Source: Methylococcaceae bacterium
Lineage (GTDB): Bacteria; Pseudomonadota; Gammaproteobacteria; Methylococcales; Methylococcaceae
NCBI GenBank assembly: GCA_004299145.1
Contig: SCQD01000212.1
Span: 1 to 32,576 of the forward strand
Length of the DNA stretch: 32,576 bases
Direction: 5' to 3'
Position numbers and translations under genes: made by a program. This document shows, piece after piece, positions 1-8,369 of this stretch (position 1 is the stretch's first letter; each line of letters starts with the position of its first letter). Under the pieces are notes generated by a model that saw only the letters and a list, made by a program, of their open reading frames with translations, was not told where the DNA came from and ran no database searches.

Positions 1-882
1 GTAATACGGATGGTTTAAACGGCCTTGGCCTTCGGTGACGGTTACGACCTCGAACACGTCGTCGATGCGTTCGCCTTCGTAGTGCCAGGCAAACCCGCTG
101 CCGCTGATCGTGACGGACGGCGCATACGGCACGGTAAACACTTTCAGCCGGATGCCGCGCTCGCCGGGTATGGTCTCGCGCTGGACACTGATGGTTTGCG
201 GCGGTTGCACGGTGGCCGGCGTGGCGTAGCCGACCGTGACCGCGTTGTAGCCGGGCCGGAAGTCGAACGTTTCCGGCATGGCCAGCACTTCGTCGGCAAC
301 GGTGACGGTGACGTCGGGCGTTGCCGCGGCGTATTGGCTGGGACTGACCGGGTGCTGGGGGCGGACGATCAGCGTGCCGCCGTCGTCCAAGGTTTGCAGT
401 ACGGCACCCGCGGCTTGAACCAGTTGTTGCAACAGGGCCAGCGGCGTTTGCCCGTCGGCGGCAAACGCGCCGGCGTCGATGCGCCAATCGACGGTGCGCC
501 AGTCCAGGCTGATGCCGGCCAGGGCGCACAGTTCGGCGGCGATTTCCGACGCCATCGCCGCGCCCCAGATTTTGACGACGGCAGCGGCGTAAGGCGCGCC
601 CAGCAGGGCGGTTTTTTGCCTGCCGCTGATTTTATAAGTCAAGGCGACCGCGGCTTGATCACCGCTGCCGACCACGGTGCGGCTGCGTTCGGGCAATTCA
701 ACAATGAAATTTAATTGCCGTTGGTCATCGGGCGAATAACTGATTTCAACGGGATGCGTCGGATCGGCAGACAAGACGGCATATTCCGCCGCGCTTTGAA
801 TTTCGCCATTGAACGACGCGCAAAAGCTGTGCGTGTCGGCGCTGCACTGGAAGCTGGTAAAACTGGTGATGGCGATAGGCAT
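1..882 (-). CDS. Putative tail hub / baseplate-type protein (3' end cut by window)
   Basis: The frame starts at an ATG (882-880) that overlaps the TAA of the upstream gene (TAATG), and I read no stop in it down to base 1. At least 294 residues are therefore present and the C-terminus lies outside. It begins MPIAITSFTSFQCSADTHSF. A middle stretch resembling SEIAAELCALAGISLDW, followed by a segment rich in Ala/Gln/Leu and then TLIVRP, looks like the hub-domain pattern of tail hub and gpD/gp27-like proteins: a helix with Leu-Cys-Ala-Leu-Ala, then a 'disc of valid positions'-like beta region. The likely role is the central hub at the tail tip. Family assignment is by pattern memory only; a tail structural protein is secure, the hub role is inference. 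The plus-strand ORF covering the same bases is an antisense shadow. Confidence 0.6.
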   Translation of the reverse strand, partial: MPIAITSFTSFQCSADTHSFCASFNGEIQSAAEYAVLSADPTHPVEISYSPDDQRQLNFIVELPERSRTVVGSGDQAAVALTYKISGRQKTALLGAPYAAAVVKIWGAAMASEIAAELCALAGISLDWRTVDWRIDAGAFAADGQTPLALLQQLVQAAGAVLQTLDDGGTLIVRPQHPVSPSQYAAATPDVTVTVADEVLAMPETFDFRPGYNAVTVGYATPATVQPPQTISVQRETIPGERGIRLKVFTVPYAPSVTISGSGFAWHYEGERIDDVFEVVTVTEGQGRLNHPYY

Positions 883-1736
883 TATTCAATCCTTGCGAAG
901 TGCGGCGCGCGCTCCGGCAGATACAGCGGCGGCGGGTCATGATCCAGCCACAGCGCCGCCGCCGTTGCCGATACCGGGTTGGTATCCAGCACGCACCAGG
1001 TGGTGGCCGCATCGGTGGTGATGGATGGCCAAGCGGCCCACCGCGTGGCCGCGTCGGCGACTACTTCAACGTGCACTGCCCACTGCGCTGCCGCGCTGGC
1101 CGAGAGGCTACAGCGCCAGGTGGCGTGGGCGTCCACCATTGTGGCGCCGCTGCCGTCCGATGACCAAGTCGCCGCGGCAGCGGCGATAACCGCCTGGCGT
1201 GCGTCCCACAGCGTCGCCGCGGACACTGCCACGGGCGTGGTCTCGCTCCAGGTTGCGCTGGCGGCGTTGGAGACCACGTAGCGCCAGGTGGTCGCCGCAT
1301 CCACGATAATCGGGTAGTGCGTGTACCACAGCGCGGCCGCGTCGGCGACGACGGTAACCCGCGTATCCCACAGCGTGGCCGCGTCGACCGTGATGCTGAT
1401 GCGTTCGCCCCACAGCGTTGCCGCATCTGCAACCACCAAGGCCCGTGCATCCCATAGCGTTGCCGCATAGGCCGTGATGCCGACGCGCTCACCCCACAGC
1501 GCTGCCGCGTCGGCGGTGACGGCAACGTGCACGTCCCACTGCGCGGTGGCGGTGGCGCTACAAACATCCGTCCACGTCGCTGCCGCGGTGACGGTCACCT
1601 CGGCCCGCACGTCCCACAGCGTGGCCGCATCAGCGGTGACAGCCGGCCGCGTCGAAGGCCCCCAGGACGTGGCCAGGGCTACCCCGTCCATGGGGTTTTG
1701 CTCGATAAGTAGCGCCCCGTCAGCCCAGAGTGACAT
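882..1736 (-). CDS. Tail-associated protein built of ~14-residue Trp repeats
   Basis: This is a 284-aa protein. After a short N-terminus (MSLWADGALLIEQNPMDG), nearly the whole chain is about 17 imperfect copies of a 12-18 (mostly 14) residue unit with consensus V-x-A-D-A-A-T-L-W-D-x-R-x-x. One Trp occurs in every unit and is followed by a polar turn (DAR, GER, DTR, DVH). The C-terminus is Pro-rich and ends HFARIE. There is no signal peptide or membrane segment. It lies 2 bases downstream of the 296-aa tail gene and overlaps the next start, so it belongs to the distal tail operon. I recognise no family. The regular hydrophobic spacing suggests a beta-solenoid or fibrous repeat domain, plausibly an adsorption or tip protein; this is inference. 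Confidence 0.75.
   Translation of the reverse strand: MSLWADGALLIEQNPMDGVALATSWGPSTRPAVTADAATLWDVRAEVTVTAAATWTDVCSATATAQWDVHVAVTADAAALWGERVGITAYAATLWDARALVVADAATLWGERISITVDAATLWDTRVTVVADAAALWYTHYPIIVDAATTWRYVVSNAASATWSETTPVAVSAATLWDARQAVIAAAAATWSSDGSGATMVDAHATWRCSLSASAAAQWAVHVEVVADAATRWAAWPSITTDAATTWCVLDTNPVSATAAALWLDHDPPPLYLPERAPHFARIE
925..1700 (-). repeat. Degenerate ~42-bp tandem coding repeats
   Basis: The DNA encoding the Trp repeats is itself a degenerate tandem array with a period of about 42 bp. On the plus strand, blocks such as cccacagcgtggccgcgtc recur near 1367, 1410 and 1612, with variants near 1205, 1325 and 1493. Copies differ at synonymous and non-synonymous sites, so the array is old rather than freshly expanded. 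It could support copy-number change by recombination. Confidence 0.75.
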
Positions 1737-1738
1737 GG

Positions 1739-2629
1739 CTAATATTTCGGCACGGCAACCCGGCTATTGCCGGTATTTCCGTCGCGGAATACCACATAGG
1801 TTTTGCCGTTCAGCACCACTTCGTCGCCACTGTTGCCGTAACCGGACGTGGTTTGATAAATGTCGCCGAGGATTTTTCCGCCCAGGTGGTTATGATCGGC
1901 GTTGGATGCAAAAACGAAAAACGGCAGCATCGCGTGTTTCCCGGCAAGGTTTGCGTCCAGCGCTTGCAATACCGTGGCGTTATTCCACGGCGCGCAGGCG
2001 GTATAGGGAACGTATTGCCCCTCTGCCGAGGATTGATTGGACTGCATCATGCGCGGCGACCAGCATAATGGGTATGAGGCGGCGCATAACTTGGATTGCT
2101 TGGCAAACAACGTGGTCGGGTAACCACGCGCGGCGGTATCCCAGGCGTTGATGCGTTGCCGTTCCATCACGTAGATCGGTCCGTTTGCACTCCAAGTGGT
2201 GGATACACGGCCCTGCATCGCCAGCAATTGCGCGTTGGCGCTGATCCATAGTTCGCCGCCGCTGGCGGTATTGATGTCTGCCGCGTAAGTCAGCGAGTAA
2301 CTATTAGTCACCTTATTGCCGCCGACATTATTCACCACGTCCCAGCTCCCGCAAACCGTGGTCTGAAAATACCCGGCTACGCCGGTATCCAGCAAAACGT
2401 ACTTCATAACACCGGCTACGTCCGGCGCCGCAATTACCCGTTTATTTTGATCGACATTATCGTACAGCGTCCACCCGGCCGGCGTATCGGCGATGATATA
2501 GGAGGCGTTTTTATCGCAGCTGGCGGAAAATGCGTTGATATCCGTGGCGCCTGTGCAAAATAATGCGATATCGCTGTTGATATCGCCTGATGTAGCGCCA
2601 GCATTATATTTATAGTATAAAAAAGCCAT
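1739..2629 (-). CDS. Tail tip/fibre-region protein, unrecognised family
   Basis: This is a 296-aa protein starting MAFLYYKYNAGATSGD. It is rich in aromatic residues, Asn, Ser and Thr and contains several Cys: FCTGATD, SASCDKNAS, KLCAASYPLCWS, YTACAPW. The N-terminal MAFLYYKY pattern followed by short beta-prone segments is common in phage tail proteins. The C-terminus ends GNSRVAVPKY after a beta-strand-like VVLNGKTYVVFRDGN. It sits 2 bases after the 871-aa gene and 2 bases before the Trp-repeat gene, so it is cotranscribed with both. I do not recognise the fold; a receptor-contact or tail-tip role is inferred from position only. Confidence 0.65.
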   Translation of the reverse strand: MAFLYYKYNAGATSGDINSDIALFCTGATDINAFSASCDKNASYIIADTPAGWTLYDNVDQNKRVIAAPDVAGVMKYVLLDTGVAGYFQTTVCGSWDVVNNVGGNKVTNSYSLTYAADINTASGGELWISANAQLLAMQGRVSTTWSANGPIYVMERQRINAWDTAARGYPTTLFAKQSKLCAASYPLCWSPRMMQSNQSSAEGQYVPYTACAPWNNATVLQALDANLAGKHAMLPFFVFASNADHNHLGGKILGDIYQTTSGYGNSGDEVVLNGKTYVVFRDGNTGNSRVAVPKY

Positions 2630-2631
2630 CG

Positions 2632-5247
2632 CTAAACCTCTATCGTATCATTGGCGGTAATGCCGTCGGCGTCACTATCGGTATAGCCGGGCTTTTTAAC
2701 CGCAATATTGTGCGTGCCTTTTGTCAATAATCCGGCGTTTACCTGTCCCGTGTTATCGGTCAGCCCCACCGACAGCCCGTCGATAAACACGTCGGCGTCC
2801 TTGATCGGCACGCCGGTGTAGTCGTCCAGTATCGTGACCGTGGTGATCACGTAGACCGGCGTGCCTGGGCCGCCGGGATAGGGCGGTTGCGGTGGCGGGT
2901 AGATGCCGCCGGGGGGATTGGGTTTCGGTAGTTCCGTCGATACTTCAACGCGCCCGGTTACCTGCCGATCCGGCAGCGACCACAGATACAGCGGCGCGGT
3001 GCCAAGGTAGGGGATGGGATCGTGCCACCAGATTTTCGGCGCCGGCGCGATATAGGTCAGCGTGATGGCGCCGGACCATTGCGGGTCGAACAGCGCGTGG
3101 CCGTTGACTGCCGATGCCAGCGCCGTCACGTCGTAGCCGGACGGCAACAGGGTGGGCGCAGGCCCCAAGCCACGGGCAAACACGCGCGCCGCGGTTTCGT
3201 TGACCAGCACGGTGGATACATAGGCGCTGACGATATGGCCGGCGGTATACCATAGCCCTTCGATCTGGCCGCCGTTGACGGTGCAGACCTGGGTGATGGT
3301 CTGCGGCGCGCCGGCAGTGGCGGGCTGCAAGCTGGCCGTGGGGCTGTACAGCTCAAAGTCGGCGACGCTGTATAAATAGACCTGGAAATATTCCCCGACG
3401 GTGACAGTGCCGTTCGGCCCCGATGATGAGGCTTGCGCCGGCGGAAAACTGCCGGTGGAACTGTAGCTGTTGATGATGGCCGAGGTTTGCGGAGCGATGA
3501 CGACGGCATAGGCCGGCAAGCGGGTGTCCACCGCCGCTGGTGCGCTGAGGCTGACCGATACGGTTTCCACGGTTTTGCGGTCCGGCGTGTCGTAGACAAA
3601 CAGCGTCAGTGCGCCGGCCTGGCCCAAGGCCGGCAGCGTCCATACTTGCGGCGCCGGCGCTTGATAGTCCAGGGTAATGGCGCCGCTCCAGGCCGGATCG
3701 AATTTGAACCAGCCGTTGTGCGCGTCGGCCAGGTGCGTGACGTCGCTACCGGCGCGAATCGTCGACGGCGGGCTACCCAGTCCGGCGGCGTAGGACTGGG
3801 CTTGTGCCAGGTTGATTAAATCCGTGGAGGCGGTGGCGCGGGAGAATGCCTGCACCGGGTACTGCGTGGCCGGGTAGCCGTCCGTGCCCAGCGCTACCTG
3901 TTCGCTGATCAGCGAGGCCATGCCGGGCACTGGGCCGGCCGGCGCGCCATAGGGCGAGTAAATCCCGCACGTCGACGTGCTGTAGACGCGCACTTCGACC
4001 GGATCTTGTGCGCTGGGGCTGCTGGGGTCGACTTCGGCTTTGATCAGCGGCACGGCGTCTTTGGCGGGCTGTGCGGGCGAGACGCCCGCGCTTCCAGAGC
4101 CGCCGCTTGCCAGGTTGACGGTGACCAGCTGCGACACGGCGCCAGGCGGCACGGAGGTGATGAAAAACGCCGCCGTGCCGGGCACGCCGACTGGCGGCAC
4201 GCTCCAGCGCTGACCTTGCACCGGCGTGTAGGTCAGCAGGATATCGCCGGCCAGCAGGGCGGCCAGCTGCAACTGCCCGTCCTGAACGCTGAGCTGCGGC
4301 ATGATGCTGCCGCCCACCGGCGTGATGGATGGCGCCAGGCCGCTGCCGGCCGCGCGTTGCAGTGTCGCCACGTCGACCAACAGCGTGGCCGCGACGGCAT
4401 CGTGGATAGACGCGATGGGATAATCCGTGTTGGCGGTCAAACCACCGCTCAAGCTGACGATTTCGGTAACCGGCGGGTGTGAAACGGCGGTCTTGCCGGT
4501 GACAGAGTAAGCCGAATACACCGCCAGTGGCGCGGTGCTGTATGCGGTTATGTAGAACGGCTCGTAATAGGTGGGCTGTTCCGGGCTGAATGCTACCGTC
4601 AGCGGCGCCGCGCTGGTGGTGCCCGCCGCGCCGGCGCCGCCCCCGGTATTGCCGCCCGCGGCCCCCACCGTCAGGCCGACGGTTTGCACCGCACCGGTCG
4701 CGGTCGAATACAGAAACAATTGGGCCTGGCCAGGCTGGCCGATGGCGCTGTGGCGCCAGCTTTGCGTGGGCGGCGGCGTGTAGGTGACGCTGACCGTGCC
4801 GTTCCAGCCGATGGGATACTGCATCTGGCCGGCGATGACGGACACATCGCTGGTCAGATTGGAACCGGCCGGGATGGTCGACGGCACGCGGCCGGAACCC
4901 TGCACATAGGCGACGGATTGCACGGTATTCACCAGCGCGGATACCGTGATCACGCGGGTAAAACTGTCGACCGCATAGGTGGTGTCGATTTGGCCGCTGG
5001 GCAGCAGCGAGACCGTTTCGGTGATCGGCGTGGCGGGGGTGGTGCGTTTGGCCACCACACCGTTTTCATAAGGCGAGTACAGCGCGTAGTCGGTGTGGCT
5101 GACCACGCTTAAATTCAACGCTTCGTCGGCGGCGGGATTCGCCGGCGTGATTTCGACGGGGATGGTTGCGGCGGTCGACACCGCGCCCGTGGCGTCGGTA
5201 GCGGCGGTAATGGCGCCGAATTCGACGACGAGGACTGCCCGTGTCAT
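2632..5247 (-). CDS. Large four-repeat tail fibre-like protein with C-terminal PEGA-like domain
   Basis: This is an 871-aa protein. Four related units of roughly 180 residues (about 25-215, 225-395, 405-590 and 600-775) each carry a YSPY-like motif, a conserved AxGLGxxPSTIxxGS-like segment, a WSGxITLxYxxP block and a closing W-x(4)-P-x-G-x-x-G-x-A-x-LFLYS motif. A Pro/Gly-rich hinge (about 780-800) follows, then a domain like carboxypeptidase-regulatory or PEGA folds: TILDDYTGVPIKDADVFIDG and KGTHNIAVKKPGY. This is typical of surface-exposed beta-sandwich proteins of phage tails. Its ATG overlaps the stop of the upstream gene (ATGA), indicating coupled translation. The fibre or adhesin role is inference. 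Confidence 0.7.
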   Translation of the reverse strand: MTRAVLVVEFGAITAATDATGAVSTAATIPVEITPANPAADEALNLSVVSHTDYALYSPYENGVVAKRTTPATPITETVSLLPSGQIDTTYAVDSFTRVITVSALVNTVQSVAYVQGSGRVPSTIPAGSNLTSDVSVIAGQMQYPIGWNGTVSVTYTPPPTQSWRHSAIGQPGQAQLFLYSTATGAVQTVGLTVGAAGGNTGGGAGAAGTTSAAPLTVAFSPEQPTYYEPFYITAYSTAPLAVYSAYSVTGKTAVSHPPVTEIVSLSGGLTANTDYPIASIHDAVAATLLVDVATLQRAAGSGLAPSITPVGGSIMPQLSVQDGQLQLAALLAGDILLTYTPVQGQRWSVPPVGVPGTAAFFITSVPPGAVSQLVTVNLASGGSGSAGVSPAQPAKDAVPLIKAEVDPSSPSAQDPVEVRVYSTSTCGIYSPYGAPAGPVPGMASLISEQVALGTDGYPATQYPVQAFSRATASTDLINLAQAQSYAAGLGSPPSTIRAGSDVTHLADAHNGWFKFDPAWSGAITLDYQAPAPQVWTLPALGQAGALTLFVYDTPDRKTVETVSVSLSAPAAVDTRLPAYAVVIAPQTSAIINSYSSTGSFPPAQASSSGPNGTVTVGEYFQVYLYSVADFELYSPTASLQPATAGAPQTITQVCTVNGGQIEGLWYTAGHIVSAYVSTVLVNETAARVFARGLGPAPTLLPSGYDVTALASAVNGHALFDPQWSGAITLTYIAPAPKIWWHDPIPYLGTAPLYLWSLPDRQVTGRVEVSTELPKPNPPGGIYPPPQPPYPGGPGTPVYVITTVTILDDYTGVPIKDADVFIDGLSVGLTDNTGQVNAGLLTKGTHNIAVKKPGYTDSDADGITANDTIEV

Positions 5248-5927
5248 TGCGCCAGACTATAGGCCAGCTGTTTTATGGATGCTTGAAAGGGCTCAAGCGC
5301 CATGTCCAGCACGCCGGAGCGGTGCGCCAAACGCAGCGACGTTTGCAACTGCCCGTCCAGGTTTTGCCGCTCGCCGGGGTTGCCGCTGTCGCCCGCCGAT
5401 AGTTTGCGCAGAATCAGCGATTGCGTATAACTGACCAATTGATGACTATTGACATCCGCTGTATCAAAACTGCCGTCGTCCAATTCGGTTTTGATCTTTT
5501 CCCACAGCAGAATTTCCCTGGCACGGTCTTTCGCAGCCAGCTCCATATCCTTTTGTTTAAACAAGCATTCGTCCAAGTCTACCTGCAACAACTCTCGATC
5601 AAACGAATCCGGTTGAGCGCGTCCCAAGCGGCTTTGCAGCCGCCTGATTTCTATATTATTGCGGCGGTAATCGAACGAGAGCACCGTTAAATTAGCCAAA
5701 AACACCGATTGCTCGCGCACAGCCTGCCAGTATTTGGCGGCATTGGTGGGATAATGCAGATCATCCAGCACGGACATCCTCATTTCCGTTTCCGTTCGCC
5801 ATATTTGCCGCTTTTGATAAACATCCTGCAACGCGGCGGATATAGCCAGCAGGCCGGTTAAATCCACTGGGTCCAAAAAACCATCGGTCGAAAAGCTTTC
5901 TATGACCTCGACCGGCAAACCATTCAT
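5244..5927 (-). CDS. Helical protein in tail-fibre cluster, unknown function
   Basis: This is a 227-aa, mainly alpha-helical and charged protein, in contrast to its beta-rich neighbours. Long helix-prone stretches occur in the middle (NNIEIRRLQSRLGRAQ; DLDECLFKQKDMELAAKDR), and a conserved-looking Trp lies in REILLWEKIKTELDDG. It has no signal peptide or membrane helix. Both ends overlap neighbours by ATGA (5927/5924 and 5247/5244), so it is tightly coupled to the 80-aa and 871-aa genes. Fibre assembly chaperones often lie beside fibre genes and are helical, which makes a chaperone role a reasonable guess. I recognise no family. Confidence 0.65.
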   Translation of the reverse strand: MNGLPVEVIESFSTDGFLDPVDLTGLLAISAALQDVYQKRQIWRTETEMRMSVLDDLHYPTNAAKYWQAVREQSVFLANLTVLSFDYRRNNIEIRRLQSRLGRAQPDSFDRELLQVDLDECLFKQKDMELAAKDRAREILLWEKIKTELDDGSFDTADVNSHQLVSYTQSLILRKLSAGDSGNPGERQNLDGQLQTSLRLAHRSGVLDMALEPFQASIKQLAYSLAQ

Positions 5928-6166
5928 GACAGTACCATCCGGTTGCCGTCTGGATGCATTAATCCGGCTGCATCAACCAAGGCTTGCGCTTCCGTCAGCG
6001 TCACATTGTGGGCGCCGGTACGTAGCGCCCATGCAGCCATCATTTCAGCATAGCCGTCGACGGCGTACAGGGTGGATAGTATCCCGGAGAATAGCAAGCC
6101 GTTATTCTCCACGTCTTCGTGCGTAATAAATCCAACGCCTGGATTAGGGTGCGTGTAATATTGCAT
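5924..6166 (-). CDS. Small tail-cluster protein, unknown function
   Basis: This is an 80-aa protein starting MQYYTHPNPGVGFITHED. It ends ALVDAAGLMHPDGNRMVLS. The initial beta-like segment followed by helical segments (YAEMMAAWAL; TEAQALVDAA) resembles small fibre-associated or tail-fibre-assembly proteins, but the match is not specific. It starts one base after the stop of the Kelch-like gene and overlaps the following 227-aa gene by ATGA, so translational coupling is likely. Confidence 0.6.
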   Translation of the reverse strand: MQYYTHPNPGVGFITHEDVENNGLLFSGILSTLYAVDGYAEMMAAWALRTGAHNVTLTEAQALVDAAGLMHPDGNRMVLS

Positions 6167-6167
6167 A

Positions 6168-7295
6168 TTAACTCAACGTTAGTGTTTTAACTGTGTAAGT
6201 GTCGCCTTCCAGATAAACTTCTGTTGCCGCACTATAAACGGAGCTTTCAACGGTCGATCCGGCGCATCCCAGCGCCGCCGCACTGGTGCCGGCGCCGGCT
6301 TGATAGAGTCGCGCGGTTGCCATGGTGGCGGCGGCGGACCAAGCATTGCCGTTATAAGCCACTGCCGTTGCAGTTGTTGCATTGGCGCGCTTGCCGCCGT
6401 ACGCTTTGGCAGCCGTGGCTGTGCCAGCGCCGGCAATGGCTGACCACGTCGCGGGCAGTGCGCCGCCAGAACTCCACGATATGCCGTTATAGGATTCGGT
6501 CGCTGTGCTGCCATCACCGCCAAAACTCAGCGCGGTCGAACTGCTGCCTACGCCGCCCAAAAAAGATCGCGCGGTAATCATGTTGCCGCCCGAACTCCAC
6601 GTGTTGCCGTTATACCCCTCCGTGGTCGCTGTGGTCGGGCCGCCCATCCCGCCGAACGCTACCGCAGCCGTTGCCGTGCCGGCTCCGGCATGGAACCAAC
6701 GGGACAGAATCAGGCTGCCGCCCGAACTCCATGAGATGCCGTTATTGCGTTCCGTAGCGCTATTGGCACCGCCGGCGTAACCGCCGAAGCTTAGTGCGCT
6801 GCCGCTCGATCCGGCGCCACCCAAGGCTTTGCGAGCGGTAATCAAATTGCCGCCTGCGCTCCACGTTAATCCATCGTACCCTTCGGTCGATGCCAGATTT
6901 CCACTGGCGTTATCACCGCCGAAATTAACGGACGCCGTAATTGTGCCGGCGCCGGCGAGTGTTTGCCTGGCCGTCAATGTATTGCCACCGGCGGCCCAGA
7001 CGCCGGGTGATAGCGTCTGCACCACCATTTTTACCGTCGCCGTGCCCAGGTCCGTCCGCATCCAGGCCTTGCCGGCATTGGCGGCGATGGCCGTTAAATC
7101 GCTGGTTCTACCGGGTATCGCCGGCGCGCCGAAAACGGCATTGCCGGCGCCGTCTTTTTGCAGTATGTCGCCTGTTTGCGCTGCCGCAACGCCGGCCAGC
7201 GCATTGATCGCGGCCTGCGCCGTACCCTGGCCGGTGCCGCCCTCGGCAACCGGCAGCGGCTGGGCAAAATCGACGACTGGGCTTAAGTCTTTCAT
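6168..7295 (-). CDS. Kelch-like beta-propeller tail fibre
   Basis: This is a 375-aa protein. The N-terminus has the tail-fibre attachment signature PVAEGGTGQGTAQAAINAL (about 15-33). From about residue 95 the chain is a series of roughly 45-residue units of the form GAGT-x-A-A-L-x-FGG...TEGYNG-x-xWSSGG-x-(L/M)ITAR. One partial and about six further units are visible. This is the Kelch or galactose-oxidase propeller pattern (Gly-Gly pair, conserved Tyr and Trp). A short beta strand (VYLEGDTYTVKTLTLS) closes the protein and may complete the last blade. The expected role is receptor binding at the host surface. Blade count and fold are inference. Confidence 0.75.
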   Translation of the reverse strand: MKDLSPVVDFAQPLPVAEGGTGQGTAQAAINALAGVAAAQTGDILQKDGAGNAVFGAPAIPGRTSDLTAIAANAGKAWMRTDLGTATVKMVVQTLSPGVWAAGGNTLTARQTLAGAGTITASVNFGGDNASGNLASTEGYDGLTWSAGGNLITARKALGGAGSSGSALSFGGYAGGANSATERNNGISWSSGGSLILSRWFHAGAGTATAAVAFGGMGGPTTATTEGYNGNTWSSGGNMITARSFLGGVGSSSTALSFGGDGSTATESYNGISWSSGGALPATWSAIAGAGTATAAKAYGGKRANATTATAVAYNGNAWSAAATMATARLYQAGAGTSAAALGCAGSTVESSVYSAATEVYLEGDTYTVKTLTLS

Positions 7296-7301
7296 TAGCG
7301 G

Positions 7302-8045
7302 TTACGCGGCAAACGATAACTCGTATTGATTGGTTGTCGGGATGATGGAGGCGTCGAACGTCACGGTAATGCTGGTGGTCGACGTCGCCACGATTTTGGC
7401 GCCGACAAACTCGCCGGTAGCCACTTCGCGTAGCGTGACGCCGATCAACTTTTGGGTGTTCAGCGCGTGGTTAACCACAAACGAACTATTCGTGCCGTCG
7501 CCGATCAGTGCGCTGCCTTTGCGCACGGCAACGGCGTCGTCCAGCGCAATCACCGATCCTGTGACGGTAACGCCGGCGGTGCCGCTATACGTTGCGCCCA
7601 GCGTCCACTGTGTAAATGTCAGCGCCGTGGTTCCCACGGTAATGGGGCCGGTTGTCGTCAAGCGCCAAACTTTCCCCGCGTGGTCGCCCTGGTCAATCGG
7701 CATGACGAAATTGGTGGTCAGCTCTGCGCTGCTATCGGCCCACGCGGCACGTGTCCATGCGCCCGCGGCGGCGACCCACGGACCGTTTTCAGTGGGGTCT
7801 GTTTGCCCCACTACCGCTATGGCATCGCCCGCCGACGGCGTGTAACCGTTGATGGCGAACAGCCCGGTCAACGCGATATTGGACGTTGCAACGGTGGCAT
7901 AGCTCCGCGTCCAGTCCAGGCCGGCCATGGCGGCGGATATCGCCGCATTAAGTTGGCCCAGCGATACCGGCTCGTTGGCCGCTACCGCGTCCGGGATTTG
8001 AATGCCGGCGACGGCAATGATTTTTCTTAAAAACTTGTCAAACAC
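7302..8045 (-). CDS. Tail fibre / tail-tip protein
   Basis: This is a 247-aa protein. Its N-terminal helix (MFDKFLRKIIAVAGIQIPDA) is followed by a VSLGQLNAAISAAMAGLDW segment common in phage fibre proteins. A module around residues 50-130 (GLFAINGYTPSAGDAIAVVG, NGPWVAAAGAWTRA, GKVWRLTTTG) matches a recurring fibre module with a buried Trp and a V-x-V-G-x-T closing strand. The C-terminal domain is beta-rich (VTLREVATGEFVGAKIVATS) and ends YELSFAA. It is probably a structural fibre segment immediately upstream of the Kelch-like protein. Confidence 0.65.
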   Translation of the reverse strand: MFDKFLRKIIAVAGIQIPDAVAANEPVSLGQLNAAISAAMAGLDWTRSYATVATSNIALTGLFAINGYTPSAGDAIAVVGQTDPTENGPWVAAAGAWTRAAWADSSAELTTNFVMPIDQGDHAGKVWRLTTTGPITVGTTALTFTQWTLGATYSGTAGVTVTGSVIALDDAVAVRKGSALIGDGTNSSFVVNHALNTQKLIGVTLREVATGEFVGAKIVATSTTSITVTFDASIIPTTNQYELSFAA

Positions 8046-8057
8046 GATTAACTCTCC

Positions 8058-8369
8058 TCACGAATAAAACGCCTGCCCGGCAATGGGCACACAAAACGAT
8101 AAAACGGTAATATCCCTGTCCGAGTCATCCCGACTGCCGTGGCATGTGTCGCCATCGGTGTCCTCCACTTCCACCCACGGCCGCCTCCCGAGGCCGTGAT
8201 GTATGACCCATTCGCTCGCTGGTTCGGCTTGCGTGTGGGTATAAACCGCCAGCGCCGTTGCGCGATTGGGCGTTGCCAACGGCGACACAGACACCCGTAG
8301 CGCCTCGCCGCTACGCGCGACCTGCCGCCGATTCGGCAAGCGCAGCGTTAACTGATTCGATTCAGCCAT
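8058..8369 (-). CDS. Small tail protein, unknown function
   Basis: This is a 103-aa protein. It begins MAESNQLTLRLPNRRQVARS and contains a segment WVIHHGLGRRPWVEVEDTDG followed by VLSFCVPIAGQAFYS. The motif W-x-I-x-HxLGRxP-x-V-x-V-x-D is seen in many phage tail-fibre and tail-needle knob proteins, where it forms a small beta domain. It overlaps the end of the upstream 124-aa gene by 8 bases. The fibre-knob or tail-tip assignment is moderate. Confidence 0.6.
   Translation of the reverse strand: MAESNQLTLRLPNRRQVARSGEALRVSVSPLATPNRATALAVYTHTQAEPASEWVIHHGLGRRPWVEVEDTDGDTCHGSRDDSDRDITVLSFCVPIAGQAFYS

Noticed and set aside
930-1700. Repeat array considered as CRISPR
   Set aside because: The repeats are degenerate, contiguous with no spacers, and translate in frame as a protein repeat.
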